Below are positions 16,501 to 28,782 of a stretch of 64,000 nt of DNA, piece by piece (positions within the stretch are counted from its first letter, which is position 1; the number at the start of each line of letters is the position of its first letter). Below the pieces are notes generated by a model. The model did no database searches. It was not told the origin of the DNA and saw only the letters and a list, made by a program, of their open reading frames with translations. The position numbers and the translations under genes are program-made. The DNA is from Campylobacter gracilis (GTDB taxonomy: Bacteria > Campylobacterota > Campylobacteria > Campylobacterales > Campylobacteraceae), in contig NZ_CP012196.1 of NCBI RefSeq assembly GCF_001190745.1, positions 2,170,001 through 2,234,000 of the forward strand, in the 5' to 3' direction.

Positions 16501-17014
16501 ATTTGAATTGCATACTAAAATAAAAGAGCTAAAGGTGCGGCTTAAACTGCAAAAGCCGGAAATTATAACAAATCCTGTACAGAAGGATAAGTTTGTCGAG
16601 CAAGATTTGTGCAGTAAAGATCTGTGTGATTTAGACCATAGCACGATCAAACTTTTATCGGGAGATTTGCAGGTTTTCAATGACTATTCTTTCAGGTATT
16701 ATATCCTGGATTTTATTGATTTTTACGAGCGCTTCGGCGATGAGGCGATTATAGAGGATATGTTTATTCAGGCATTTGCACCACCTATGCGGCGAGCACG
16801 AGCGAAACAATTTAGCAGGGATGAGGTAAAAATAATCATAGATTTTTTACAAAAACACTATGAAAATATTACAAGAATTACGCATACCAAGAAATATAAA
16901 AAGTTAAAACTCTATGAGCAAGATGAAATTTATATACCATTCAAACATTTTGAAAAGGAGATGAAAAATGCGATAAAATTTTGGGAGAAGTATTATAAGG
17001 GCAAAAATTTATAA
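16493..17014 (+). CDS. Hypothetical protein, DUF6714-like pattern
   Basis: 173 residues, charged and soluble. A central hydrophobic-aromatic stretch (FNDYSFRYYILDFIDFY), a proline-bearing break (AFAPPMRRARAKQFSRDEVK) and a following helix IIIDFLQKHYE recall the DUF6714 layout, but similarity is weak by eye. The C-terminus is Lys-rich. The start overlaps the previous gene. The composition is clearly AT-richer than core genes, consistent with transfer. A role as an immunity protein is inferred only from neighbours. Confidence 0.5.
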   Translation: MNKFELHTKIKELKVRLKLQKPEIITNPVQKDKFVEQDLCSKDLCDLDHSTIKLLSGDLQVFNDYSFRYYILDFIDFYERFGDEAIIEDMFIQAFAPPMRRARAKQFSRDEVKIIIDFLQKHYENITRITHTKKYKKLKLYEQDEIYIPFKHFEKEMKNAIKFWEKYYKGKNL

Positions 17015-17024
17015 GGATTGGCAA

Positions 17025-17091
17025 ATGTGCTTAATAAAGACCGATTTGGGCAAATATAATGTGCTTAATAAAGACCGATTTGGGCAAATAT
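17025..17091 (+). repeat. 34-base tandem duplication of a gene start
   Basis: Two head-to-tail copies (17025-17058 and 17059-17091) covering the ATG and first eleven codons of the next gene, identical over 33 bases. The period is not a multiple of three, so the ATG of copy 1, which has the AAGGA site, reads out of frame and stops after 23 codons. Confidence 0.9.
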
Positions 17092-17448
17092 GAGGAATAT
17101 ATCTATTTCTTTATAGAGAAAAATAGGGCGTATTTTAGCGCCTATCAAGAACAGATATTTCCTTTCGATATGGAGTACATACCTAGCTTATTGTGGCTGC
17201 TTGCATCTTTTGCAGAAACTACAATTAAAATTTTTGACGATTTGGACGAAAAGACAAGAAATGAAATTTTCGATTTTGTGGAAAAGGGAGCGGCAAGCGA
17301 AGACGAATACATCGGCACGGCGTTTTGCACCGGCTTTGTTGAAACAATTGTAAATATTGCGAAAGAAGACGAATATAAGATAGTTAGCAAATATTTTAGA
17401 AATGAGACACAAGAATATGCCGCCGCTTGGATGAAATTTGGCGAATAG
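17059..17448 (+). CDS. Small acidic protein (DUF7674-like), start duplicated
   Basis: 129 residues, helical and acidic. The pattern of an aromatic helix (LLWLLASFAETTIKIF), a short helix IFDFVEKGAASEDEYIGTAF and then CTGFVETIVNIAKED fits DUF7674, a small family seen in toxin-immunity neighbourhoods; moderate to low certainty. The usable ATG at 17059 is the second copy of a 34-base tandem duplication and has lost the ribosome site, which stays in front of the first, out-of-frame copy. Expression is therefore probably weak or dependent on re-initiation. Confidence 0.55.
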   Translation: MCLIKTDLGKYEEYIYFFIEKNRAYFSAYQEQIFPFDMEYIPSLLWLLASFAETTIKIFDDLDEKTRNEIFDFVEKGAASEDEYIGTAFCTGFVETIVNIAKEDEYKIVSKYFRNETQEYAAAWMKFGE

Positions 17449-17496
17449 CTAGGTCGAGTTTTATTCAAGTCATACTTTAAAACAATAAGGAGCCGT

Positions 17497-17871
17497 ATGC
17501 CTAAACATGAATTTTTACTTAAAAAGACAAAAGAAAATATTTTCTCTAAAGGGCATAGTGTAGTAATTAGCGATGATCTGATACTTCATATTTCGCACTC
17601 TCTTGAGTGGGTACAAACCACATGGAACGATGAGGAAAATTTGAAAAAAGGTCTAAATTACTATGGCTATAGCTGGATAGAAGATAAAGCTAAATTTAGA
17701 GATATAATATGCACTTGGAGGTCGCTTTTCTTGAGCGCGGATGAGCAGATTGTTTTTGATAAAAATTGCGCGCTAAATAAATCCTCGGTTATCGAGCAAT
17801 TAGACAGCCTATTGGAACTAATCGATTCGGCAATTAAAAACGATTTATATATTTTGCATCTAGGGATTTAG
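17497..17871 (+). CDS. Hypothetical protein, putative immunity protein
   Basis: 124 residues, soluble, family not recognised. Visible features are a Trp-rich first half (SLEWVQTTWNDEEN, GYSWIEDKAKFRDIICTWR), a helix LDSLLELIDSAIKND, and the ending YILHLGI. Size, acidity and end are like many immunity proteins, and it sits in a run of such genes. A strong AAGGAG precedes the ATG. Confidence 0.55.
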   Translation: MPKHEFLLKKTKENIFSKGHSVVISDDLILHISHSLEWVQTTWNDEENLKKGLNYYGYSWIEDKAKFRDIICTWRSLFLSADEQIVFDKNCALNKSSVIEQLDSLLELIDSAIKNDLYILHLGI

Positions 17872-17911
17872 CAAGCGTGCCGCGATTTAATAATAAAACA
17901 AAAGAAAGACC

Positions 17912-18664
17912 ATGAAAAGAAATTATAAAAAGATAATACCCGTAAGAGGTAGAAGGAAATTTTCGATTAATAATTTTAGAAAAATTTTCGCGGAGGGCGA
18001 TATACTGCAGATCGGTCAAAGGCGGTTTTTATTTTGTAGCTGGAATAACCTGCTGCGTATAAACGGCGATAATTCGGGGAAGTTTATAGTATTGCCGCCC
18101 GAAGCTAATGCGAAAAATAATAATGGTCTGATTTCTAAAAAGTGGATATTGGAGAATTTAGATTTTGTATGTGATACCGAGTCGCCCAGAAATATAAGCA
18201 TATTTTCTTATTACGATAGTTTTTTAGCCGAATACAAAAGGATAAATGATAAAATTCCTGCAAAATTTACTTATAAATTTTTAGAATTCAAAGACGATCT
18301 AAAAAATGGAGATATTATAGAGTGTCACAAGGCTTTTCGTCCATATGATCGAAAGATAAAATTTATCGTCGCAACCGATACGAAAGGATGCCCGAGACTA
18401 CCCTATCTGGAGGGGTTTTATTCCGGTATGTTTGCGCCTATTGGCTATAGCGATAAAATGCACTCGAATAAAGGACGGGAATATGCGATAAGCTCGAGTT
18501 GGCTAATTAAGAACTGGGAAGCCGCCTTTGTCGGTAATTGCGATATAAGACACACTTATGTAAATTTACAAAACCGAAAAGAAATTTTAAATTTTACCGA
18601 TAAGCAGTTAGAAAATTTTGTTAAAAAGAAGAGAAAGAAATTAAAATTTAAATGGAAAAAGTAG
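17912..18664 (+). CDS. Hypothetical protein with an internal duplicated domain
   Basis: 250 residues, strongly basic at the C-terminus (KKKRKKLKFKWKK). The two halves look related. The first (about 28-90) has GDILQIGQRRFLF, then LPPEA, then ISKKWILENLD; the second (about 132-210) has GDIIECHKAFRPYDRKIKFI, then LPYLEG, then ISSSWLIKNWE. Each half therefore has a GDI strand, a proline turn and a Trp-ending helix. It may be a fused pair of small immunity-like domains. No enzyme motif seen. The name is left open. Confidence 0.55.
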   Translation: MKRNYKKIIPVRGRRKFSINNFRKIFAEGDILQIGQRRFLFCSWNNLLRINGDNSGKFIVLPPEANAKNNNGLISKKWILENLDFVCDTESPRNISIFSYYDSFLAEYKRINDKIPAKFTYKFLEFKDDLKNGDIIECHKAFRPYDRKIKFIVATDTKGCPRLPYLEGFYSGMFAPIGYSDKMHSNKGREYAISSSWLIKNWEAAFVGNCDIRHTYVNLQNRKEILNFTDKQLENFVKKKRKKLKFKWKK

Positions 18665-18677
18665 ATAAGGATTTTAA

Positions 18678-19304
18678 ATGATTGTAAAATGTATAAAAGA
18701 AGATAGGCATGAGCATCTGAGATTAAATAGAACCTATTTTGTTCATGGTATCCAATATGAAGAGGGACGGATTTATTATTGGATATTACCGTTTGAAGAC
18801 GATATAGATTACAATCGATTTAATAGCGAATATTTTCAAGTAATCGATGAGACGGTGCCTACAAATTGGAAATTTGGGATGCATAAGGGATTTTTTGGAT
18901 GTTTTACCGCATCTTACGAAGAGGCCGCAACCGACGAAGATCATTATGGAAGGCTTATCGACGGCGATCCAATAGAGAAGAAAATTTTTAAGAAGAGAAG
19001 AGCCGAGATGATCGATGATGTATATAATACGCATATCATCAAGGATTTTAACCGTTTCATACATGATCTAAGCTCTAATCTATCGATACAGATGAATATC
19101 GCAAATAAAGTATTGGATATAGAGATATCGGACGCAAACGCTGAGGCCAAACATCACAAAATGAATATTTTAAAGGATGACGGATATAGCTGGTATTTGA
19201 TAGAATCAGACGCGAGCACCTTTAAAGCCAACTTTACAAATGATTATTTAAGACCCGTATTAAAATATCTTAAATTGTGGCTAGGCAGAAAGAATTTTAG
19301 ATAA
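18678..19304 (+). CDS. Hypothetical protein, 208 residues
   Basis: Not recognised. The N-terminal quarter is strand-rich (YFVHGIQYEEGRIYYWILPF), the middle is charged, and the end is basic. No membrane segment, signal peptide or catalytic motif. It starts 13 bases after the previous stop with an AAGGA site, so it belongs to the same transcription unit. AT-rich like its neighbours. Confidence 0.5.
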   Translation: MIVKCIKEDRHEHLRLNRTYFVHGIQYEEGRIYYWILPFEDDIDYNRFNSEYFQVIDETVPTNWKFGMHKGFFGCFTASYEEAATDEDHYGRLIDGDPIEKKIFKKRRAEMIDDVYNTHIIKDFNRFIHDLSSNLSIQMNIANKVLDIEISDANAEAKHHKMNILKDDGYSWYLIESDASTFKANFTNDYLRPVLKYLKLWLGRKNFR

Positions 19305-19323
19305 CAGGGCAGAAAGGTTTAAT

Positions 19324-19545
19324 ATGGCGAGCGCATCCGATAAAGAAATTTTTATAAAAATTTTAAACGAAGATATTGATGTGTGGCGCCCGGTAAAGGC
19401 TGCTCAAATCGCGCAATATATTTTTAAAATTACCGATACGACGAATTTTGAATCCGAACTGGATGAAATTTTAGAATTCAAACAGGGCGATATTGTAAAA
19501 TGCAGAGAAAAAGACGGCGATTTCTATGCTTTTGAGCTATTATAA
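19324..19545 (+). CDS. Small hypothetical protein, 73 residues
   Basis: Last gene of the AT-rich array. A VWRPVKAAQI segment is followed by an acidic helix and FKQGDIVKCREKDGDFYAFE, a strand-turn pattern (GDIVKC) common in small immunity or adaptor proteins. An AAAGG precedes the ATG. Function unknown. Confidence 0.5.
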   Translation: MASASDKEIFIKILNEDIDVWRPVKAAQIAQYIFKITDTTNFESELDEILEFKQGDIVKCREKDGDFYAFELL

Positions 19546-19584
19546 AAACCCGCCTTATAAATAGCAACGCGCTTATCATATGGC

Positions 19585-19612
19585 TTGATTTAATCCCATT
19601 TTTCGCTATAAT
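19585..19612 (+). promoter_or_regulatory. Promoter of the DUF3137 gene
   Basis: TTGATT at 19585 and TATAAT at 19607 with a 16-base spacer, about 30 bases before the start codon. Marks the return to core DNA after the array. Confidence 0.6.
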
Positions 19613-19642
19613 GAGCGTCAAATTTCACTCACGGGGATAGCG

Positions 19643-20557
19643 ATGAGCCTTGTTTCTTACGAATTAAAAAAGCAAAAACTAGATGGAACGTGCAATGTGG
19701 CGCTTTGGAAGGCGCGTGGCGGCGTGGCGGCAGTAGTACTGGCGCTATTTATTGCTATGCGCAAGGATTTCGGAGATTTCTCGTTCCTGTTTTTATTGGT
19801 ACTGCTAGCTCTTGCTTATCCTGCTTACAAATACCTAGCTGTGCGCATTTCGCGTAAATTTGAAGCGCTCAGTGAAGAGGCCTTCAAAAACGAATTTTTG
19901 CTTTGGATCGCAAAGGAGCTGCGTCTTACCTTTCAGCCTTTCGGCGCGTTTTTACTCGATGAAATTTACAAAAATCCGCTCCGTAAAGAGGCAAATCTAT
20001 GCACTTGCAAGCACGCTATAGTGGGCAAGACGCCCGAATTTGGCATAAAAATCGGTGACATCTGCCTAAGCCGCGATTTCGATAAAAACAGAGAAAATCG
20101 GGTATTTGAGCTGGATAAAATTTTGCATCTTAAAAAAAAGGATGATACGGCGATTTTCGACGGGCTTTTTGCAAAATTTGATTTTAGCGAGACCTTCGAT
20201 AGTAAAATTTTAGTCGTGCCGCGCGGAGAGTTCATCTTCGGCGCATCGGATCTGAAGCTGCTTAAAGACAGCCCGCACCTAAGCGCGTCGTTTGATGTTT
20301 ATCTCAACAATTCCGCCGCCGCCGCATTTTTGCAAAACAAAAAAATTTTAGAAAACATGCAGACGATCACCGTAAATTTATTTGGTAAAACCGAGCTTTA
20401 TCTGGGCGAAAACAGCCTTGTAATCGGCGTTGAAAATAGCGAAATTTTCAAATCCGCGCCGAGCTCGCAAAGCGCGAAGTTGCTCGAAAGCCTAAATAAA
20501 ATGATCGAGATCGCTAAAATTTTCGCCTATCTCAAAAAGCTCGGGCAGGTAGAATAA
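19643..20557 (+). CDS. DUF3137 domain membrane protein
   Basis: 304 residues with two membrane spans near the N-terminus (about 28-68), then a cytosolic region with IFDGLFAKFDFSETFDSKIL followed by VVP, the core pattern of DUF3137. A second DUF3137 gene lies at 48976-49950 in this window, with the same two-span plus soluble-domain layout. Biological role unknown. It has its own promoter and matches core composition. Confidence 0.75.
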   Translation: MSLVSYELKKQKLDGTCNVALWKARGGVAAVVLALFIAMRKDFGDFSFLFLLVLLALAYPAYKYLAVRISRKFEALSEEAFKNEFLLWIAKELRLTFQPFGAFLLDEIYKNPLRKEANLCTCKHAIVGKTPEFGIKIGDICLSRDFDKNRENRVFELDKILHLKKKDDTAIFDGLFAKFDFSETFDSKILVVPRGEFIFGASDLKLLKDSPHLSASFDVYLNNSAAAAFLQNKKILENMQTITVNLFGKTELYLGENSLVIGVENSEIFKSAPSSQSAKLLESLNKMIEIAKIFAYLKKLGQVE

Positions 20558-20765
20558 TCTACGCTCTAAATTTGAGCGAGTGCCGTTGAAATAATTTGGT
20601 TTTTGCGAAGGCTGCGCTTTTTTGCTCGTCCGTTATTAAATCAAACTACTTCGAAAGGCAAAGAATTCTTTAATAAGCACTTTCGCTTTGCTATCGACCT
20701 TAAACGCTTAAATTTTTACAAAATTTTATGGCGGCTCTTAAAAAATTCCAAAATCTCTTAAAATT

Positions 20766-23138
20766 TCACTGACACCCCTCGCACTCAATAGAGCGATCCG
20801 CGACGTTGTTTAGCTTCTCGCTATCTGGGCTTTCGGAGCGTAGATAGTAGGTCGATTTTAGCCCCAGCTGCCACGCAAGCGTGTAAATTTCGCTCAGATA
20901 GCCGCCGCTAGCTTTGTCTAGGCTCATGAAGATATTTAGGCTCTGGCCTTGATCAATCCATTTTTGGCGGATGGCGCCCGCCTTTACGAGCAGGCGCTGA
21001 TCGAGCTCGTACGCAGGCACATATGCCTGCCACGTTTTCGGGCTTAAATTCGGCACGACGACCGGGATCATGCCGCTTAGGTTGTGCTCGAACCATTTGC
21101 GCTTATATACCGGCTCGATCGTCTGCGTGGTGCCTACGAGTATGCTGATACTCGATGTCGGCGCGATCGCCATCAGATAGCCGTTTCGCATGCCGTCGCG
21201 CTTTACTTTCTCGCGCAGTCCGTCCCAGTCGCAGCTGCTCTGCTCAAAGAGCCCGCCGCGCTTAACGAGCGCTTTGGCGTTTTCGTTCGCTAAATCGATC
21301 GGGAAAATTCCTTCACTCCACTTCGATCCCGCAAAATCAGGGTACCTGCCCTTTTCTACGGCTAAATTTGAGCTTGCCTTGATCGCGTTAAAGCTCACGT
21401 TTTCCATTATCCTATCGATCAGTTCGAAGTGCTCGTAGCTGCCCCACTTCACGCCGCGCTCGGCCAGCATCTGCGCTTCGCCCATTACGCCGAGCCCTAT
21501 CGCGCGCGTTTTTAGATTGGTGTGTTTGACCTTGGCGTGCGGGTAAAAATTTAGATCGATGACGTTATCGAGCATCCGCACGGCGATCGGCATCACGCGA
21601 GCTATCTCCTCGCGGCTGTTGATTTTGCTTAAATTTACGCTTGCGAGGTTGCAAACCGCCGTCGCGCCCTCGCTGCAGCCCTTTTCTACGATAAAAATTT
21701 CTTTGCCGCCCAGCGTGTCTAGCGCGGTGATCTTTTTCGCCTTTTTTACGATGCCCGCGTCGGTTCTTACATCTTCGTTTTCCTCAAACAGCCTCTCGCT
21801 GCCGTCGGCAAAGACGACTTTGATTTTGTAGTGGTTCGGCGCCGTGTTTTGAAAGATCTCCGTACATAAATTTGAGCTCCTGATCAAGCCTTGATGCGCG
21901 TTTGGATTGATGCGGTTGGCGTTATCTTTGAAGCACAAAAAGGGCATGCCCGTCTCAAAATAGCTCGTTAAAATTTTCTTCCAAAGCTCCTTTGCCAGGA
22001 TGGTGGATTTTGAAATTTTATCGTCGGCCTCGTATTGCTCGTAGCGCGCCTCAAATTCCGCGCCGTATAGATCGCTCAAATCGCTTACTTCTGCAGGATC
22101 GAATAGCGTCCACTTGCCGCCGCTTTGAAGCCTTTTCATAAACAGATCGTTTATCCACAGCGCGGGAAAAATTTCATGCGCGCGGCGCCTCTCCTCGCCC
22201 GAGTTTTTGCGCAGATCTAAAAAGTCGCTCACGTCCATGTGCCACGGCTCGATATACACGGCGATAGCGCCCTTGCGCGTGCCCAGCTGATCGACGGCGA
22301 CGGCGATGTCGTTCGTGATCTTTAAAAACGGAATGATGCCGCCCGCGGCGTTTTTATGTCCGTCGATGCTACCGCCCATCGCGCGCACCTTGCACCAGTC
22401 CCAGCCGATACCGCCGCCGAATTTGCTCAGAAGCGCCATCTCCTTGTAGCTATCAAAAATCCCTTCGATATTATCAGGCGTGCTTCCCACGTAGCAGCTG
22501 CTTAGCTGATGGCGCGTCGTGCGGGCGTTTGAAAGCGTAGGGGTCGCGAGCATGACTTCAAATTTAGATATAAGATCGTAAAATTTCTTCGCCCAGCTCT
22601 GGCAATCAAGCTCGTTTTGCGCAAGGAACATCGCGATCGCCATAAACATCTGCTGCGGAAGCTCGATCGGCGCGCCGCTTTTATCCTTGATGAGGTAGCG
22701 ATCGTAAAGCGTCTTGATGCCGAGGTAGTTAAACTGCAAATCGCGCTGCGGCTGCAAGTAAGAATTTAGATCCTCTAGATCGTATTTTTCCTTTAAGCCG
22801 AGCATTATGCGACCCGCCGCCTCGCCGCGAGCGAAGTAATCCTCCAGGCTGTTGTAGCCGCTAAAGCCCGTTACCTTGTGATATAGATCGTATAAAAATA
22901 ACCGCGCGGCGACGAAAGTCCAGTTCGGGCGGTCCACGTCGATCTTCTCGACTGCGGTTTTGATGAGGGTTTGCTGAATCTCCTCCGTGGTGATCATATC
23001 GCGAAACTGGATCTTTGCGTCCACCTCAAGCTCGCTAAGGCTTACGTTTTCCAGACCCTCCACTGCCTCGCTCGTGTATTTTTTAATCTTGCTTACGTCA
23101 AGTTCCTCGGTTCTGCCGTTGCGTTTGATTACTTTCAT
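20766..23138 (-). CDS. nrdA: Ribonucleoside-diphosphate reductase alpha subunit (class Ia)
   Basis: Catalytic subunit reducing ribonucleotides to deoxyribonucleotides. 790 residues. The ATP-cone allosteric domain is at 1-90 (MKVIKRNGRTEELDVSKIKK). The barrel follows, with the Cys in LSSCYVGSTPDN and the NLCTEIFQNT active-site segment, and SISILVGTTQTIEPVYKRKW late. The C-terminal redox pair CEGC is at 786-789. The partner NrdB gene is not in the window. The ATG at 23138 follows AAGGA. No stops or frameshifts. Confidence 0.97.
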   Translation of the reverse strand: MKVIKRNGRTEELDVSKIKKYTSEAVEGLENVSLSELEVDAKIQFRDMITTEEIQQTLIKTAVEKIDVDRPNWTFVAARLFLYDLYHKVTGFSGYNSLEDYFARGEAAGRIMLGLKEKYDLEDLNSYLQPQRDLQFNYLGIKTLYDRYLIKDKSGAPIELPQQMFMAIAMFLAQNELDCQSWAKKFYDLISKFEVMLATPTLSNARTTRHQLSSCYVGSTPDNIEGIFDSYKEMALLSKFGGGIGWDWCKVRAMGGSIDGHKNAAGGIIPFLKITNDIAVAVDQLGTRKGAIAVYIEPWHMDVSDFLDLRKNSGEERRRAHEIFPALWINDLFMKRLQSGGKWTLFDPAEVSDLSDLYGAEFEARYEQYEADDKISKSTILAKELWKKILTSYFETGMPFLCFKDNANRINPNAHQGLIRSSNLCTEIFQNTAPNHYKIKVVFADGSERLFEENEDVRTDAGIVKKAKKITALDTLGGKEIFIVEKGCSEGATAVCNLASVNLSKINSREEIARVMPIAVRMLDNVIDLNFYPHAKVKHTNLKTRAIGLGVMGEAQMLAERGVKWGSYEHFELIDRIMENVSFNAIKASSNLAVEKGRYPDFAGSKWSEGIFPIDLANENAKALVKRGGLFEQSSCDWDGLREKVKRDGMRNGYLMAIAPTSSISILVGTTQTIEPVYKRKWFEHNLSGMIPVVVPNLSPKTWQAYVPAYELDQRLLVKAGAIRQKWIDQGQSLNIFMSLDKASGGYLSEIYTLAWQLGLKSTYYLRSESPDSEKLNNVADRSIECEGCQ

Positions 23139-23521
23139 ATCGTTCCTTGAAATTTAAAAATGCAAATTTAGCGTTAGTTTCCCAATATAAAATACGTCGT
23201 CAAAAGAGGCGGCGTAATAAATGCCGCTCATCTCCGCCGTCTTTTAAATTTACGCTAGCTGCGCTGCAAAAGCGCGCATTATAGCCAAAATTGCTTAAGC
23301 CTATCTGTCATTGCAAATATGAGATTTTGGCTTGTAAGTTTTAAAATTTAGCGAAGCGGGCGGCAATGATATGGTAAAATTCGAGCGAAATTTTATGGCG
23401 CCGCTGCGAAATTATGCAGGTAAAAATTTACGCGAAGCTTTGCGAAATTCTGCGCCGAGAAAGTAAGAAATAAAAAGAGCTTTGCAAGCGGATTTAAAAT
23501 TTGCTCGCAAAGCTTAAAAAT
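23139..23521. other. Spacer with AT-word repeats
   Basis: Promoter region of nrdA; no gene seen. Repeated AAATTT and GCGAAATT words from 23340 on. Confidence 0.4.
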
Positions 23522-24970
23522 TTAGTTGTGCGGTAGTGGGATAGGCTTTCCGTTTAAGATCATAGAGTTGCTTGCTTTATCGAAGCTAAACTCCATCTTA
23601 ACCCCATCTCCATCAGGCTTAAGAAACTGCGAGCCGTAAACTTCCGCCATCGGCGCAAAATCGCGCAAGCTGTCATAAGGCGATAAGAAGTCCGTGATGG
23701 TCGTATTTATCGTAGCTTTGCCATCCAAGCTCATACGCTTAAAAAGCTGCGTCTCGTCGATGTAGCCGCCTACTAGCGCGCTTGCGTTAAAAGCAAATTT
23801 CTTACCGAGGCTATTTTCAAACGAAAAATCATTCACGTTGATTTTCATATCATCTTTTAGCAGCTTCATAAAAAGCTCTTTATTTTCCGCTAATTTTTCG
23901 CCTTCTTGCGGATTTGAGACAACAGACAGATATTTTTCGAAAAGTGCGGCGCTAAAGCTGGTATCGACGCCTAAATGGATGTTTCGCACTAGCACATCGG
24001 CGATCTTTAAGCTTTGGGCTTTATCGCTTTCGTTGAAATTTAAAATTCCATCTTTTACGCGGTAGCTACCTTCTGTGCTCATATCCGTAACTACGACGAA
24101 GCGCTGCTTATCTACAGTTACGACGAGCTCTTTTGTGCTGCCTGCAAAATCTATGTCATTCAAAAAGAGCTTGGTTATATTATCGTCTAGATCTTGGATG
24201 CCGTTTTTAAAGTTTGCCTCATAGATAAGATCCTTTATATCAAGACCCGAATCCTTGCCGTCGTCTATAAAAATTTCACCGATTTTAAAACCCAAGGCTT
24301 TTATCGTTTTTCCGCTCATATCGCTCGTGCCGTTTAGGCTAAGGCCTGCAAGACGCCCCATTCCGCCATCTTCGAGCACATTTATATCGGCTAGCTTTGC
24401 GCTAAATTTAACCTCTGTAGGTCCGTAGTTTAGATGCGTGCTAAGCGGCGCGTCAGTCTTAAACAGCTTCTTGCAAGGCTCTGCGTAATATGGCGTCTTA
24501 ATCGTTAAAATTCCGTCGCTCTCAAATCCATCCGCAGCATTTTTTACGCTATGCTTGATAGTGTAGTCATAGCGAAAAGCAAAATCCTCCGGGAAAATTT
24601 TAGCAGGATCCGGCTCGTCCGTATCGTTGCTATCTTGCGCGCCTGCTTTTTCCTTTAGCTTGCTAAAGCCTTCAGCAAGGCTTTTTTGCAGTTTCTCTTT
24701 TTTTACTACGCCTTCGATAAAGCCGCTTGAGTTGCTATCTCCCGGATAAAATTTAGCGCTTTTAGTCTCGAAAATTTCGTTTCTAGCGATAAATTCCGCA
24801 ATCTGCTGCTCAATCGCCGCGCTGGCACTCTTGCCGACCGCACCGTCAACCGTTTTGGTTATGCTATCGTTTACACTTTTAGCTACGCCCGTTTTAGCGT
24901 CCTTCGTCGCTACAAAAACGCCCACTATAAGCGCTACGATGACCACTAAAGCCGCGATGATCTTTTTCAT
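23522..24970 (-). CDS. DUF945 (YdgA family) protein
   Basis: About 482 residues, with one N-terminal membrane anchor or uncleaved signal (KKIIAALVVIVALIVGVFVA) followed by a long strand-rich periplasmic domain, the layout of the YdgA/DUF945 family. The repeated internal pattern of short amphipathic strands (GSYRVKDGILNFN, FNASALVGGYIDETQL) fits. Two ATGs are adjacent (24973 and 24970); the second is better spaced from the AAAGGAGAG. Function not established. Single gene with its own promoter region, divergent from pyrG. Confidence 0.7.
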   Translation of the reverse strand: MKKIIAALVVIVALIVGVFVATKDAKTGVAKSVNDSITKTVDGAVGKSASAAIEQQIAEFIARNEIFETKSAKFYPGDSNSSGFIEGVVKKEKLQKSLAEGFSKLKEKAGAQDSNDTDEPDPAKIFPEDFAFRYDYTIKHSVKNAADGFESDGILTIKTPYYAEPCKKLFKTDAPLSTHLNYGPTEVKFSAKLADINVLEDGGMGRLAGLSLNGTSDMSGKTIKALGFKIGEIFIDDGKDSGLDIKDLIYEANFKNGIQDLDDNITKLFLNDIDFAGSTKELVVTVDKQRFVVVTDMSTEGSYRVKDGILNFNESDKAQSLKIADVLVRNIHLGVDTSFSAALFEKYLSVVSNPQEGEKLAENKELFMKLLKDDMKINVNDFSFENSLGKKFAFNASALVGGYIDETQLFKRMSLDGKATINTTITDFLSPYDSLRDFAPMAEVYGSQFLKPDGDGVKMEFSFDKASNSMILNGKPIPLPHN

Positions 24971-25070
24971 CATCTCTCCTTTAAATTTAAAATTTATTTA
25001 GGTGCGTATTTTGCCGTAAATTTCTAAAATTTTCAAATTCTAGCTTAGTGTGCTTTAACCTAAAAGAAGT

Positions 25071-25076
25071 TATAAT
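25071..25076 (+). promoter_or_regulatory. -10 box upstream of pyrG
   Basis: Perfect TATAAT 33 bases before the pyrG start codon, in an AT-rich context. Confidence 0.55.
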
Positions 25077-25087
25077 CGCGGCATTAA

Positions 25088-28310
<3,223 letters not shown>

Positions 28311-28782
28311 ATTTTAAAATTTAGGCCGGCTTGGCGTGCATTTCGCGCAGGACACGGCCTTTAAATTTAACTCTCGATCTATGAGCTAGGCCGCGCATTG
28401 CGCACTCGGCGGGTTCGCCCTACTACAGCGCCCGTCTACTCTACTCGCCCGATATGTATTGCACGCTCGGCGCGACTTTGAAATTTAATGCGCGAGCTAT
28501 GGATTTGACTTGCGATGCGAGCTCAAGCGTGCGATTTCGGGCTCGGTACGGCGCGCAAACGCGATGTGTTATTTTCAGCTCCCGCACGGTTTGCAAAACA
28601 GACGAAATTTTTGTGCGCGGTAAAAGTAAAATTTAAACGTTTCTAAATTTTAAAATTTTGCGAGGGCGAGTGAAAATGGTCTGAAACAGACAGAAGAAGC
28701 CCTGCGAATGGAATTTCGGATAAAATTTTATAAAGCGGCGGGCGGGCTAAATTTAAAATTTGACCCGCCCTAAACTCAGAGG
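28311..28782. other. Spacer without supported gene
   Basis: Convergent spacer. A 60-codon frame at 28454-28636 has no family pattern and no ribosome site. AT-word repeats near both ends. Confidence 0.45.

Noticed and set aside
15163-19545. Integrative element with integrase at tRNA-Ala
   Set aside because: No integrase, excisionase or copy of the tRNA 3' end at the far border was found; the association with the tRNA is positional only.
28454-28636. 60-codon frame in the spacer after recJ
   Set aside because: No ribosome site, no family pattern, and the composition is that of the neighbouring spacer.
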